Source: Alangreenwoodia sp963602445 (GTDB taxonomy: Bacteria > Bacillota > Clostridia > Peptostreptococcales > Anaerovoracaceae). From it: 9,250 nucleotides of DNA. The notes under the pieces are model-generated. The model worked only from the letters and a program-made list of their open reading frames with translations. It ran no database searches and was not told the origin of the DNA. A program made the translations under genes and the position numbers. Position 1 is the stretch's first letter, and every line of letters starts with the position of its first letter. The stretch covers positions 1 through 9,250 of the forward strand of contig CAVCIY010000106.1 in assembly GCA_963602445.1 (NCBI GenBank), read 5' to 3'. Positions 1-6,285 of this stretch are shown one piece after another.

Positions 1-1668
1 ATCTATAATGTCATGAAGTGCGTCGTGAAGCGCGGCATTGTCGAGGCTGAAAGAAGCATCAGCTGTCAGGCCCGCAGCTTTGCAGTCAGCAACCCATTTG
101 ACAACTCTGCGCACCAAAGTCTTCGGAATGCCGGTATTTACGCCGTACATAGACATGTGGTCACCGTTGTACGTGCACCATCCGAGCGCAGCCTCAGACA
201 TATCGCCTGTGCCGACAACCATTCCGCCTTCATCATTTGCGATATCCATGAGAATCTGCGTGCGTTCGCGCGCCTGGCTGTTTTCATATGTGACATCATG
301 AACCGACGGATCATGACCGATATCTTTAAAATGACCGCTTACCGCATCTGCTATGGACACCTCGCGCACATCTGCGCCGAGAAGTTCCATGATAGACAGT
401 GCGTTGTTGTGTGTCTGGTCTGTAGTCCCGAAGCCCGGCATCGTCACTGCAATGACATTCTTCGTATCGCGTCCGAGCATTCTGAATGTCTCAATCGAAA
501 CAAGGAATGCCAGCGTAGAATCGAGCCCTCCCGAAATGCCGATGACAAGCGATTTCGCATGTGCATGCTCCACGCGCTTAGCGAGAGCAGCAACCTGAAT
601 ATTGAAGATTTCTTCACAGCGTCTGTCAGTCTCATCCTTGTCTTCTTCACTTACAACGCCTGCAGCGTCAACTTTTTCGCCCGGAATAAACGGATTCCTC
701 TCATACTTTCTAAAAAGCTTTTCGTTCTCGATGTCGACAAATGCGAGGTCGGCCATTTCTACCTCAGTATATATATTGCGGTTTGTATAAGCATATGCGC
801 ATTCCTCAGCGGCATGACCGATTGAGCGCTCAAATTCCAGTCTTTCCACGTCTATCTCACTGTAAATGACAGACGACTTTCTTCCAAACCTTTCATTTTC
901 TGCCAAAATCGTACCGCTCTCACCGATAATGCAATGCCCGTCAAATACCTGATCGGTAGTAGACTCATAAACTCCGGAAGACGCATACACGAGCGCCGTC
1001 TTGTCAACAGTTGTACTATCAATAATTCTGCCTATTTTGCTATCAGCCTTCCCTACCGAAGCACTTTCCGCAGCAGGAACAAATATAACCTGCGCACCAT
1101 TTAACGACAAGCACGACGCAGGGCTTACAGGCATCAGCATGTCAGTTCCGACTTCCACGCCGAACGAAACGGAATTTTGCCCTTCGGCTGTAAAAATAAT
1201 ATTGCCAAAAGGCACCTCTTCACCAAAAAGCTTAACTGTATAAACATCCGACGAGGTTCTCACACCCGGAGCAAACCATCTGCCGTCATAAGAGTCGCGG
1301 CCGCCCGGCATAAACATCTTCGGAACTATCCCCATGATATTTCCGTTTTGAACAATCGCCGCGCAGTCATAGTAACTGTTTGCGACACGCACATAAGTGC
1401 CGACAATCAAAACAGGATCGATTTTTTCAGAAGCTTTGATTATTCTTTTGAGTCCCTCGAGATTTGCCTTATAAAGACTCTGCTGGAAGAATAAATCTCC
1501 GCATGTAGAGGAAGTAATGGCAAGCTCAGGAAAAAGAACTGCAGCAGCGCCATTTTCTGCGGCTTCCTTTGCACATCTGATGATTTCATCTGTGTTATAT
1601 ACTGTATTTGCAACCTTGAGCACCGGCGAAACAGCCGCAACCCTCAAAAAACCTGATTTTCTGTCCAT
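1..1668 (-). CDS. nadE: NAD+ synthetase, long (amidase-fused) form, C-terminus cut off
   Basis: Catalyses the last step of NAD+ synthesis: ATP-dependent amidation of nicotinate adenine dinucleotide in the cytoplasm. The window holds 556 codons; the missing C-terminus runs past the left edge (long bacterial NadE proteins are usually about 640-680 aa). Residues 1 to about 280 form a nitrilase-like amidase domain, with Glu48 in FPELA and Lys117 in VPKMF matching two of the catalytic triad. The third position, the cysteine of the usual EICED motif, is Gly174 in EVGTD, so glutamine hydrolysis is doubtful. The synthetase domain looks intact: the ATP-binding loop SGGLDS is at 379-384, followed by the conserved MPGFGT, QARERTQ, GTGDMSE and YNGDHMSMYGVNAG segments. 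The ATG is fixed by an in-frame TAA two codons upstream and by AGGCGG about 7 nt before it. It has its own promoter and is probably monocistronic at its 5' end. Family assignment is firm; loss of glutaminase activity is inferred. Confidence 0.95.
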   Translation of the reverse strand, partial: MDRKSGFLRVAAVSPVLKVANTVYNTDEIIRCAKEAAENGAAAVLFPELAITSSTCGDLFFQQSLYKANLEGLKRIIKASEKIDPVLIVGTYVRVANSYYDCAAIVQNGNIMGIVPKMFMPGGRDSYDGRWFAPGVRTSSDVYTVKLFGEEVPFGNIIFTAEGQNSVSFGVEVGTDMLMPVSPASCLSLNGAQVIFVPAAESASVGKADSKIGRIIDSTTVDKTALVYASSGVYESTTDQVFDGHCIIGESGTILAENERFGRKSSVIYSEIDVERLEFERSIGHAAEECAYAYTNRNIYTEVEMADLAFVDIENEKLFRKYERNPFIPGEKVDAAGVVSEEDKDETDRRCEEIFNIQVAALAKRVEHAHAKSLVIGISGGLDSTLAFLVSIETFRMLGRDTKNVIAVTMPGFGTTDQTHNNALSIMELLGADVREVSIADAVSGHFKDIGHDPSVHDVTYENSQARERTQILMDIANDEGGMVVGTGDMSEAALGWCTYNGDHMSMYGVNTGIPKTLVRRVVKWVADCKAAGLTADASFSLDNAALHDALHDIID

Positions 1669-1724
1669 AATTTACCGCCTCTCTGTCAGATATATTTTTC
1701 GATACATATCCCTCTAACACCAAT

Positions 1725-1753
1725 ATTATAAGTATTTCGCATAAATTAAGCAA
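1725..1753 (-). promoter_or_regulatory. Sigma-A-type promoter of nadE
   Basis: On the minus strand a perfect -10 box TATAAT (1725-1730) lies 17 bp downstream of TTGCTT (1748-1753), which matches the -35 consensus only in its first three bases. The start of transcription would fall near 1718, giving a leader of about 50 nt ending in the AGGCGG ribosome binding site. The -35 box begins 2 bp beyond the T-run of the preceding terminator, so the two units are packed tightly. Confidence 0.6.
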
Positions 1754-1755
1754 CC

Positions 1756-1800
1756 AAAAAAACTGCCGCGCTAACGTTCAAAATGAAGTTAACGCGACAG
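1756..1800 (-). terminator. Rho-independent terminator after the acyltransferase gene
   Basis: Read on the minus strand, a 13-bp stem (1788-1800 with 1763-1775) containing two G-U pairs closes a 12-nt loop and is followed directly by seven T residues (1762-1756). The G-U pairs become A-C mismatches on the plus strand, so the minus-strand direction is favoured. It lies 38 bp after the stop codon at 1839 and before the nadE promoter. Confidence 0.85.
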
Positions 1801-1838
1801 CATCTGCCCTAAAACCATAATCCGCCCGAAAATCCACT

Positions 1839-2906
1839 CTAGGACCGAGTGCTTACATTTTCCGTACGATTTTTAATAATTGTCTTGCATTTTTTATATA
1901 CAAAATACAAAGCAAATGGCATTATATAACCAATCGCTGCCCTGACAACCAGCAAAATACCGATATCCGTCACATTGCAACGCTGCAATTTAAAAGTTAC
2001 TACAGCAATAAACAAACAATGACATAAGTAGGCAAAATAGGATGCATCTCCTATCTTTTTCAGTACTTTTTGCAAGTAAAGACTCCGCCTTTCAATCATA
2101 ATGCACAAAGTAAGTAAAATAAGTATCGATAATGTGTCCGAAATAACTTTGAAATAGTCCATTGCGAATGTATATATTCTGCGTGTATGTTGATAATATG
2201 ACATATAAATCTGCATAAATACTATAATCACAGACAGGTAAATATACTTTCTGTCGCGAACAAAATTATTTCTTAATGAATCATAATATTTCCCTACATA
2301 CAGCCCCAACACCCAAAAATACAGATAAACCGGGAAAATCCTGTCCATATATTCAAAATGTATCCCAAAGGTATCAAGCAGAAACTGTAATTTACTGAAA
2401 AAGAATGAAATCATCAAAGAACAGAGAATTGCTACATACCACGGAACATTTTTAGTCATCTTTTCCCAAACGGGCTGCAGCAGATAGAACTGTACTACTA
2501 TAATAATATAATAAAAATGGCTCGATATATTGCCAAGAAAAATACCTGCAGCAAGCGTTTTCCAAGATAATTCTATCATTCCTGTCCATAAAAATACAAA
2601 GTAATAAATAAAACAAAATATTACATAGGGAAGAAGAATTGTTTTACATCTTTCAAATACATAATTTTTATACTTTGTTTTCGTTTGCCAATGAAATCCG
2701 ACCGACATCTTTACAGCTCCGCTGAACAAAAATGCCGGAACCACAAACGCTGCCAATCTCCATGGCAGATAAACCATCGCCATCTGCCATGAATCCTGTC
2801 TCAAACCATCAACTCCTATTCCCAAAACATGGATTAAAATGACGGCCAAACATGCTATTGCATTAAAATAATCCAACTCTTTTATATATCGATACTTCTC
2901 TTGCAT
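1839..2906 (-). CDS. Acyltransferase 3 family integral membrane protein
   Basis: A 355-residue polytopic membrane protein of the family that transfers acetyl or other acyl groups to sugars and polymers at the cytoplasmic membrane (OatA-like and polysaccharide O-acyltransferases). About ten hydrophobic segments can be seen, roughly at 15-33, 43-65, 89-108, 114-127, 131-146, 156-171, 191-206, 221-238, 256-271, 290-306 and 316-337; one or two of these may not span the membrane. The opening segment LDYFNAIACLAVILIHV carries the family's conserved histidine (His26), the ERCKTILLPY stretch (85-94) matches the usual R-x-LLPY region, and HFYYIIIVVQFYLLQP (130-145) matches the usual H-x-WF-x-Y region. 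An in-frame ATG 42 codons upstream exists, but the chosen ATG has GAGGG 11 nt before it and places the first helix where the family has it. It follows the secreted-protein gene by 167 bp with no terminator between them and ends at a strong terminator, so the two are probably co-transcribed. Acyl donor and acceptor are unknown. Confidence 0.88.
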   Translation of the reverse strand: MQEKYRYIKELDYFNAIACLAVILIHVLGIGVDGLRQDSWQMAMVYLPWRLAAFVVPAFLFSGAVKMSVGFHWQTKTKYKNYVFERCKTILLPYVIFCFIYYFVFLWTGMIELSWKTLAAGIFLGNISSHFYYIIIVVQFYLLQPVWEKMTKNVPWYVAILCSLMISFFFSKLQFLLDTFGIHFEYMDRIFPVYLYFWVLGLYVGKYYDSLRNNFVRDRKYIYLSVIIVFMQIYMSYYQHTRRIYTFAMDYFKVISDTLSILILLTLCIMIERRSLYLQKVLKKIGDASYFAYLCHCLFIAVVTFKLQRCNVTDIGILLVVRAAIGYIMPFALYFVYKKCKTIIKNRTENVSTRS

Positions 2907-2917
2907 TGTATATATTT

Positions 2918-2922
2918 CCCTC
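2918..2922 (-). promoter_or_regulatory. Ribosome binding site deciding the acyltransferase start
   Basis: GAGGG on the minus strand lies 11 nt before the ATG at 2906. The upstream in-frame ATGs, including the one at 3032, have no purine-rich sequence at a workable distance, so this site supports the 355-residue product over a 397-residue one. Confidence 0.6.
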
Positions 2923-2964
2923 ATTTGTAAATCGCAAAGATTTTTAACATTAGGATTTGTTGTG

Positions 2965-2986
2965 CAGCCGGTATAACCGGTGGCTG
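2965..2986 (-). other. Intercistronic stem-loop between secreted-protein and acyltransferase genes
   Basis: An imperfect inverted repeat in the 167-bp gap: CAGCC/GGCTG forms the outer stem, and GGT/ACC can pair inside it with a three-base bulge. CCGG/CCGG is an alternative pairing. No T-run follows, so it does not look like a terminator. It sits about 60 nt before the acyltransferase start and could influence mRNA processing or translation; that role is inference only. Confidence 0.3.
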
Positions 2987-3073
2987 TCATCTTTGCCATA
3001 ATTCTATAAGTATTCATGTAATCACAGCACAAAATAAAGTGCGTTTACGCTCGAATTTTCATTTGCAGAAAAT

Positions 3074-4246
3074 TTATGTTGATAAGCTATCATAAAATAA
3101 GGCAATCGTCTCAACCGTGGCAGACCCTGAACCACTCTTTGAATATGCCCCACAATCTGTATTATATACAAATGCATACTGGCATAATGATGTCGAAGGC
3201 GCTATTGACACTCCCGCAGACGATGTTGTTGAATTATACAATTTAGCATTGAACAATCTAAGTGTGATGGCATATGCTCCGGAACGGAGATCATTTAATG
3301 CATTTGAACTTTTGATCGGAGGAGACGAAACAGCATACACCCATGTAGTCTGCGACGTACCGGATAAGCTGCTCACGTTAAATGTATATGATAATGTCGT
3401 CCCTGTAGTTAAATTTTGTGCGGTACAAATCATTTGTCCTGATGAAATCCCATATGTCAGGCGTATTGTGTCTGTAAATGATATCACGCCTGAGCTGTAA
3501 ATACTATCATATAACGGATATGCCTCATTATTGATGACATGTGCATAATTATAATTGGTCATCCATTGTTTTGCTGTTGTCAGACTCGTTGTAGCTCCGT
3601 AATATTGATCAAATTGATACATATAATACTGAACGGTACTGCTCATTTCAAACACTTTTTGGGAACAGTTCATCAAGACATAAGCATTTGTTCCGGCTTT
3701 TCGTGCATCCTCGATTGCTTTAAACAAACTGTTCGTTGAGCTTCCTGCTGTACTTCCAGAGCTGTAATATGCCCGAAAGGTCTGACCGGTAGCTCTGACT
3801 GAATTAAATTCCGGATTTTCAATTTCTAACTGTTCATCGATGTTGTTGTATGTTACATACTCCAATTCTGAGTTTAAATCACCCTCTTTGATTGTACTCC
3901 CATTTATTTCCACAGAATATCTGTACGATTCATCTAAATTTAGATTTTTAAATTCTGCAAATGTCTCTTTCTCTGAAAGTTCCTGTTGAAAAACTTCTCC
4001 CTTTTCCGATTCTATTTTCACAATTACATTGTCGAATGATACTATATTGTAATATGTAAAAATTACATTATCTGCAGATTGATTGTCTTTCAGTTGTGTA
4101 AATTTGAAGTCAATATCATTAATTACAGAGTCCGATAAATAATACTGCGAATTTTCCTCTGCCATTACTGACATCGAAGCGCAGCAGACAATCATAAAAA
4201 TGTACATTACAAATACAAAAAAACGTTTTACATTAATAATACTCAT
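3074..4246 (-). CDS. Secreted protein of unknown function with N-terminal signal peptide
   Basis: A 390-residue protein that I do not recognise. It starts with a clear signal peptide: a short basic n-region (MSIINVKR), a hydrophobic core (9-25) and a probable cleavage after Ala29 in SVMA-EENS. The mature part is acidic at first. Residues about 45-115 have the alternating beta pattern and the late N-L-x-x-x-x-x-Y-x-Y motif (NLNLDESYRY) seen in fibronectin type III-like domains; this is a weak resemblance. Residues 150-390 are rich in Ser, Thr, Tyr and Gly, with four cysteines (194, 274, 355, 365) that could form disulfides, and no catalytic motif that I can name. No LPxTG motif, lipobox or C-terminal membrane anchor is visible, so release from the cell is likely. 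The ATG has GGAGAG 8 nt upstream. It has its own promoter, a long leader, and probably shares a transcript with the downstream acyltransferase. Clearly more AT-rich than nadE and argD. Confidence 0.85.
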   Translation of the reverse strand: MSIINVKRFFVFVMYIFMIVCCASMSVMAEENSQYYLSDSVINDIDFKFTQLKDNQSADNVIFTYYNIVSFDNVIVKIESEKGEVFQQELSEKETFAEFKNLNLDESYRYSVEINGSTIKEGDLNSELEYVTYNNIDEQLEIENPEFNSVRATGQTFRAYYSSGSTAGSSTNSLFKAIEDARKAGTNAYVLMNCSQKVFEMSSTVQYYMYQFDQYYGATTSLTTAKQWMTNYNYAHVINNEAYPLYDSIYSSGVISFTDTIRLTYGISSGQMICTAQNLTTGTTLSYTFNVSSLSGTSQTTWVYAVSSPPIKSSNALNDLRSGAYAITLRLFNAKLYNSTTSSAGVSIAPSTSLCQYAFVYNTDCGAYSKSGSGSATVETIALFYDSLST

Positions 4247-4490
4247 AACAAATGCTCTCCCATTCCGAAATCTTATTTATAAAATGTATTTTCAGCATCC
4301 GCATAAATCGATCTTCTTTTCTAAAATTTATAAAGGATTTTTTAATAGTTAAATCTATATATTTTGCACCAAGTTTTCGTTTTTCGTCTCTTGGAGCGAT
4401 TTTGAAAATCGGATTTTTAAAATACAGAGTGTGTCATTTTCATGTAATCTGAACAAACTAAGAAATATTACAATTTTCTCTCCCTTGTGG
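4247..4490 (-). promoter_or_regulatory. Long AT-rich 5' leader of the secreted-protein gene
   Basis: From the predicted transcription start near 4484 to the ATG at 4246 there are about 238 nt with no credible gene. The leader contains a 15-base perfect palindrome around 4397-4411 (CGATTTT-C-AAAATCG on the minus strand) and, just downstream, CCAAG/CTTGG arms that could close a small stem around two GACGAAAA-like motifs. No known riboswitch core (c-di-GMP, SAM, T-box and similar) was recognised. The length suggests post-transcriptional control, but nothing seen proves it. Confidence 0.4.
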
Positions 4491-4519
4491 ATTATAATAT
4501 AAATGTCTTGATATTTCAA
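4491..4519 (-). promoter_or_regulatory. Strong sigma-A-type promoter for the secreted-protein gene
   Basis: Minus strand TTGAAA (4514-4519), 17 bp, then TATAAT (4491-4496). The -35 box matches consensus in four of six positions and the -10 box in all six, with ideal spacing. It lies between the argD terminator and the secreted-protein gene, so it can start an independent transcript. Confidence 0.8.
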
Positions 4520-4559
4520 CACTTCCGGCGTGAAAGCATGGCAATTTTTACCTGTTCAT

Positions 4560-4627
4560 AAAAAAACACGACCCGAAATATCTGCTTGCGGTCATATGAC
4601 GGCAATGATATCAGATATATCAGGTCG
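4560..4627 (-). terminator. Rho-independent terminator of argD, long multi-part hairpin
   Basis: On the minus strand an outer stem of 16 positions (4612-4627 with 4569-4584), 15 of them pairable including one G-U, encloses a second hairpin built from TTGC/GCAA and the perfect palindrome GTCATATGAC. It is followed by GTG and seven T residues (4566-4560). On the plus strand the same hairpin is followed after six bases by a run of six T, so weak action in both directions is possible. It lies about 100 bp after the argD stop codon. Confidence 0.75.
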
Positions 4628-4725
4628 CAGCTCTTTTTTAAATTATTTTGAAAAAATTTGAAATTAAAGATACTTTTTCTTCAAAGTAAAGATGTTTTCT
4701 CTTATCCGGGGCTTCTTTGCGGTTT

Positions 4726-5895
4726 CTAAAGCTTTTTAACCGCTGCCTCAAATCGCTCGATCGCAATGTCTATTTCTTCCTTCTTTACGTTTAACGGAGG
4801 GAGGAAGCGAACTGTTTCGTGGCCGGCACTTGCGAGAAGAAGCTTATTTTCGATTGCGTTTGAGATAACAGGAGATTTGAAGCCGTCTGCCATCTGAACA
4901 CCTATAAGAAGGCCCATGCCCCGAACCTCGATCAGCTTGTCATATTTTGAAACAAGTTCGTTTAACTTTCCGACAAGATATTTGCTCATCTCCTCTACGT
5001 TTGCCAAAAGATTGTTGTCAATCAGTTCCTTCATAACAGTATTTCCGCATGCGCATGCAAGAGGATTGCCGCCAAATGTACAGCCGTGGTCTCCCGGCAC
5101 GAAATATTCGGCAGCCTTGTCTGTCGCCAAAACAGCGCCGATAGGAAAACCTCCGCCAAGAGCCTTTGCGGTAGTGCATACGTCCGGATCAACACCTAAC
5201 TTCTGATGCGCAAAAAGCTTCCCGCTGCGGCCCATGCCGCATTGTACTTCATCAAAAATAAGAATGGCATCATATTTGTCACAAAGCTTTCTTGCTGCCT
5301 CAAGAAACTCCGCTGTCGCCGGAATAATGCCGCTTTCACCCTGAACAGGCTCAAGAATGACGCCGCATACGTTTTCATCCATTACGGCTTCGAGTGAAGG
5401 GATGTCGTTAAATACAGCCTCTTCAATATCACCGATTAACGGTCTGAATGCTTTTCTGTACTTTTCCTGTGCCGTAACAGACAGTGCACCCATGCTGCGT
5501 CCGTGAAATGATTCCTTCATGCATACAATCTTCGTCTTGCTGTCGCCGCCCTTTTCCTTGCCATACTTACGCGCAATCTTAAGAGCAGTTTCATTTGCCT
5601 CAGTACCGCTGTTGTTGAAAAATACGCGATCAAATGACGAAGCGGCACAGAGTCTGTCGGCAAGCTCAATCATAGGCGGATTCCAATAAAGGTTCGATAT
5701 ATGAATGAGCTTTTCAGCCTGCTCCTTTATAGTCTCCACAATCTGAGGAGCCGCATGACCAAGGCAATTTACCGCTATACCCGAAACGAAATCGAGATAC
5801 TCGTCTCCGTTCACATCAACAGCCCACGGTCCCTTTCCGCTCACAAAATTCAAATCATAACGGCTGTATGTATTCATAACATGATTATCTTTCAT
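4726..5895 (-). CDS. argD: Acetylornithine aminotransferase
   Basis: A 389-residue cytoplasmic PLP enzyme of aminotransferase class III, full length for ArgD. It interconverts N-acetylglutamate semialdehyde and N-acetylornithine in arginine synthesis; ArgD enzymes often also serve as the succinyldiaminopimelate aminotransferase of lysine synthesis. Visible motifs: cofactor phosphate-binding NNSGTEA (94-100), SFHGR (129-133), EPVQGE (182-187), the DEVQCGMGR segment with the PLP-contacting Asp215 (215-223), the Schiff-base lysine Lys244 in TTAKALGGGF, and TFGGNP (273-278). The ATG is supported by an AAAGGA site about 10 nt upstream and an in-frame TAG three codons upstream. A second Met at position 7 is possible but has a poorer binding site. 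No other arg gene is in the window; the gene has its own promoter with ARG boxes, which supports a role in arginine synthesis, and a long repeat-filled leader. It ends at a strong terminator. Confidence 0.95.
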   Translation of the reverse strand: MKDNHVMNTYSRYDLNFVSGKGPWAVDVNGDEYLDFVSGIAVNCLGHAAPQIVETIKEQAEKLIHISNLYWNPPMIELADRLCAASSFDRVFFNNSGTEANETALKIARKYGKEKGGDSKTKIVCMKESFHGRSMGALSVTAQEKYRKAFRPLIGDIEEAVFNDIPSLEAVMDENVCGVILEPVQGESGIIPATAEFLEAARKLCDKYDAILIFDEVQCGMGRSGKLFAHQKLGVDPDVCTTAKALGGGFPIGAVLATDKAAEYFVPGDHGCTFGGNPLACACGNTVMKELIDNNLLANVEEMSKYLVGKLNELVSKYDKLIEVRGMGLLIGVQMADGFKSPVISNAIENKLLLASAGHETVRFLPPLNVKKEEIDIAIERFEAAVKKL

Positions 5896-5914
5896 TACAA
5901 TCTATTCCTTTCCT

Positions 5915-6066
5915 GTTTTCCTTTCGCACACCGCTTTCAGCTCGGTTCCTTCTTTGATCTTTCGCGCAATGCCCGCGGCTCGCACCACACTTTGATCGTT
6001 CGCGTAACGCTCGCATTTCGCATTCGACTGCGCTTTGTCGCGTAACGCTCACATTTCGCAGCGATC
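5915..6066 (-). repeat. Four degenerate 38-bp tandem repeats in the argD leader
   Basis: Four contiguous units (minus strand order 6029-6066, 5991-6028, 5953-5990, 5915-5952) align at a constant 38-bp period. The first two share a 23-base core at 22 positions (GAAATGYGAGCGTTACGCGA and flanks); units two and three agree at about 27 of 38 positions, and units three and four at about 21 of 38. The last unit ends next to the AGGAAAGGA ribosome binding region of argD. The series is strongly purine- and GCGA-rich on the coding strand. Confidence 0.8.
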
Positions 6067-6186
6067 TTGCCGCATTTTGTGACTTTGAGACGATTTACAC
6101 ATTGCGACATCAGCAAACCTGATACTTTCGGCGCCCTTAATGTTCTCAATATGTTTGGTGCTGTTGAAAAAAATTATTAATGTGTT

Positions 6187-6200
6187 TGCATAATTATACA
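6187..6200 (-). promoter_or_regulatory. ARG box 1, overlapping the argD -10 box
   Basis: Minus strand TGTATAATTATGCA fits the ArgR/AhrC half-site palindrome TGNATWWWWATNCA at every fixed position. It covers the -10 box completely, so ArgR bound with arginine would be expected to block the promoter. The family of the regulator is known; binding here is inferred. Confidence 0.75.
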
Positions 6201-6221
6201 CTTTTTAAAAACCATTATCAA
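6193..6221 (-). promoter_or_regulatory. Sigma-A-type promoter of argD
   Basis: Minus strand TTGATA (6216-6221), 17 bp, then TATAAT (6193-6198). The -10 box is perfect and the -35 matches four of six positions including TTGA. It is flanked by ARG boxes. No terminator is visible between murI and this promoter, so murI transcripts may also read into argD. Confidence 0.8.
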
Positions 6222-6239
6222 CACTATTTTTGAAATTTA

Positions 6240-6253
6240 TGTATTTTTATGCA
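6240..6253. promoter_or_regulatory. ARG box 2, upstream of the argD promoter
   Basis: TGTATTTTTATGCA on the plus strand fits TGNATWWWWATNCA fully. Its centre is 53 bp from that of box 1, close to five turns of the helix, at roughly -54 to -67 from the predicted start. Confidence 0.7.
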
Positions 6254-6271
6254 TTTGATACGCTAGTGCGC

Positions 6272-6285
6272 TGTATTTTTATACA
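6272..6285. promoter_or_regulatory. ARG box 3, overlapping the murI stop codon
   Basis: TGTATTTTTATACA on the plus strand fits TGNATWWWWATNCA and its TGTAT/ATACA arms are exact inverted repeats. Its centre is 32 bp from that of box 2, close to three helical turns. It lies over the last codons and stop of murI, so the operator extends into the upstream gene. Confidence 0.6.

Larger units (their letters stand above)
5896..6278 (-). promoter_or_regulatory. argD control region and leader (383 bp without a gene)
   Basis: This spacer holds the argD promoter, the ARG boxes and a leader of about 290 nt from a predicted start near 6186. The upstream third of the leader has a small perfect stem (ATCAG/CTGAT around 6106-6120); the rest is the 38-bp repeat described separately. 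No T-box specifier or antiterminator sequence and no credible leader peptide were seen. A TTG-initiated frame of 70 codons crosses the repeats but lacks a ribosome binding site. Confidence 0.6.

Noticed and set aside
13..825. 270-codon open frame on the plus strand
   Set aside because: It lies antisense inside nadE, whose protein motifs are unmistakable in the other strand; the plus-strand product has no recognisable features or ribosome binding site.
1669..1718. NiaR/NrtR-type niacin operator in the nadE leader
   Set aside because: Only a CTGACAG half-like sequence is present and no convincing inverted repeat was found.
2907..3032. N-terminal extension of the acyltransferase by 42 residues
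   Set aside because: No ribosome binding site at the upstream ATGs, whereas the ATG at 2906 has GAGGG and gives the normal family N-terminus.
3117..3500. 127-codon open frame on the plus strand
   Set aside because: Antisense shadow of the secreted-protein gene, which has a signal peptide, ribosome binding site and promoter.
4412..4442. Possible leader peptide MKMTHSVF in the secreted-protein leader
   Set aside because: No ribosome binding site precedes it and it shows no regulatory codon run.
5937..6149. 70-codon frame across the argD leader repeats
   Set aside because: Starts with TTG without a ribosome binding site, and its basic composition is explained by the tandem repeat.
5896..6186. 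T-box riboswitch or arginine attenuator in the argD leader
   Set aside because: No T-box antiterminator core, no terminator hairpin with T-run before argD, and no arginine-rich leader peptide with a ribosome binding site.
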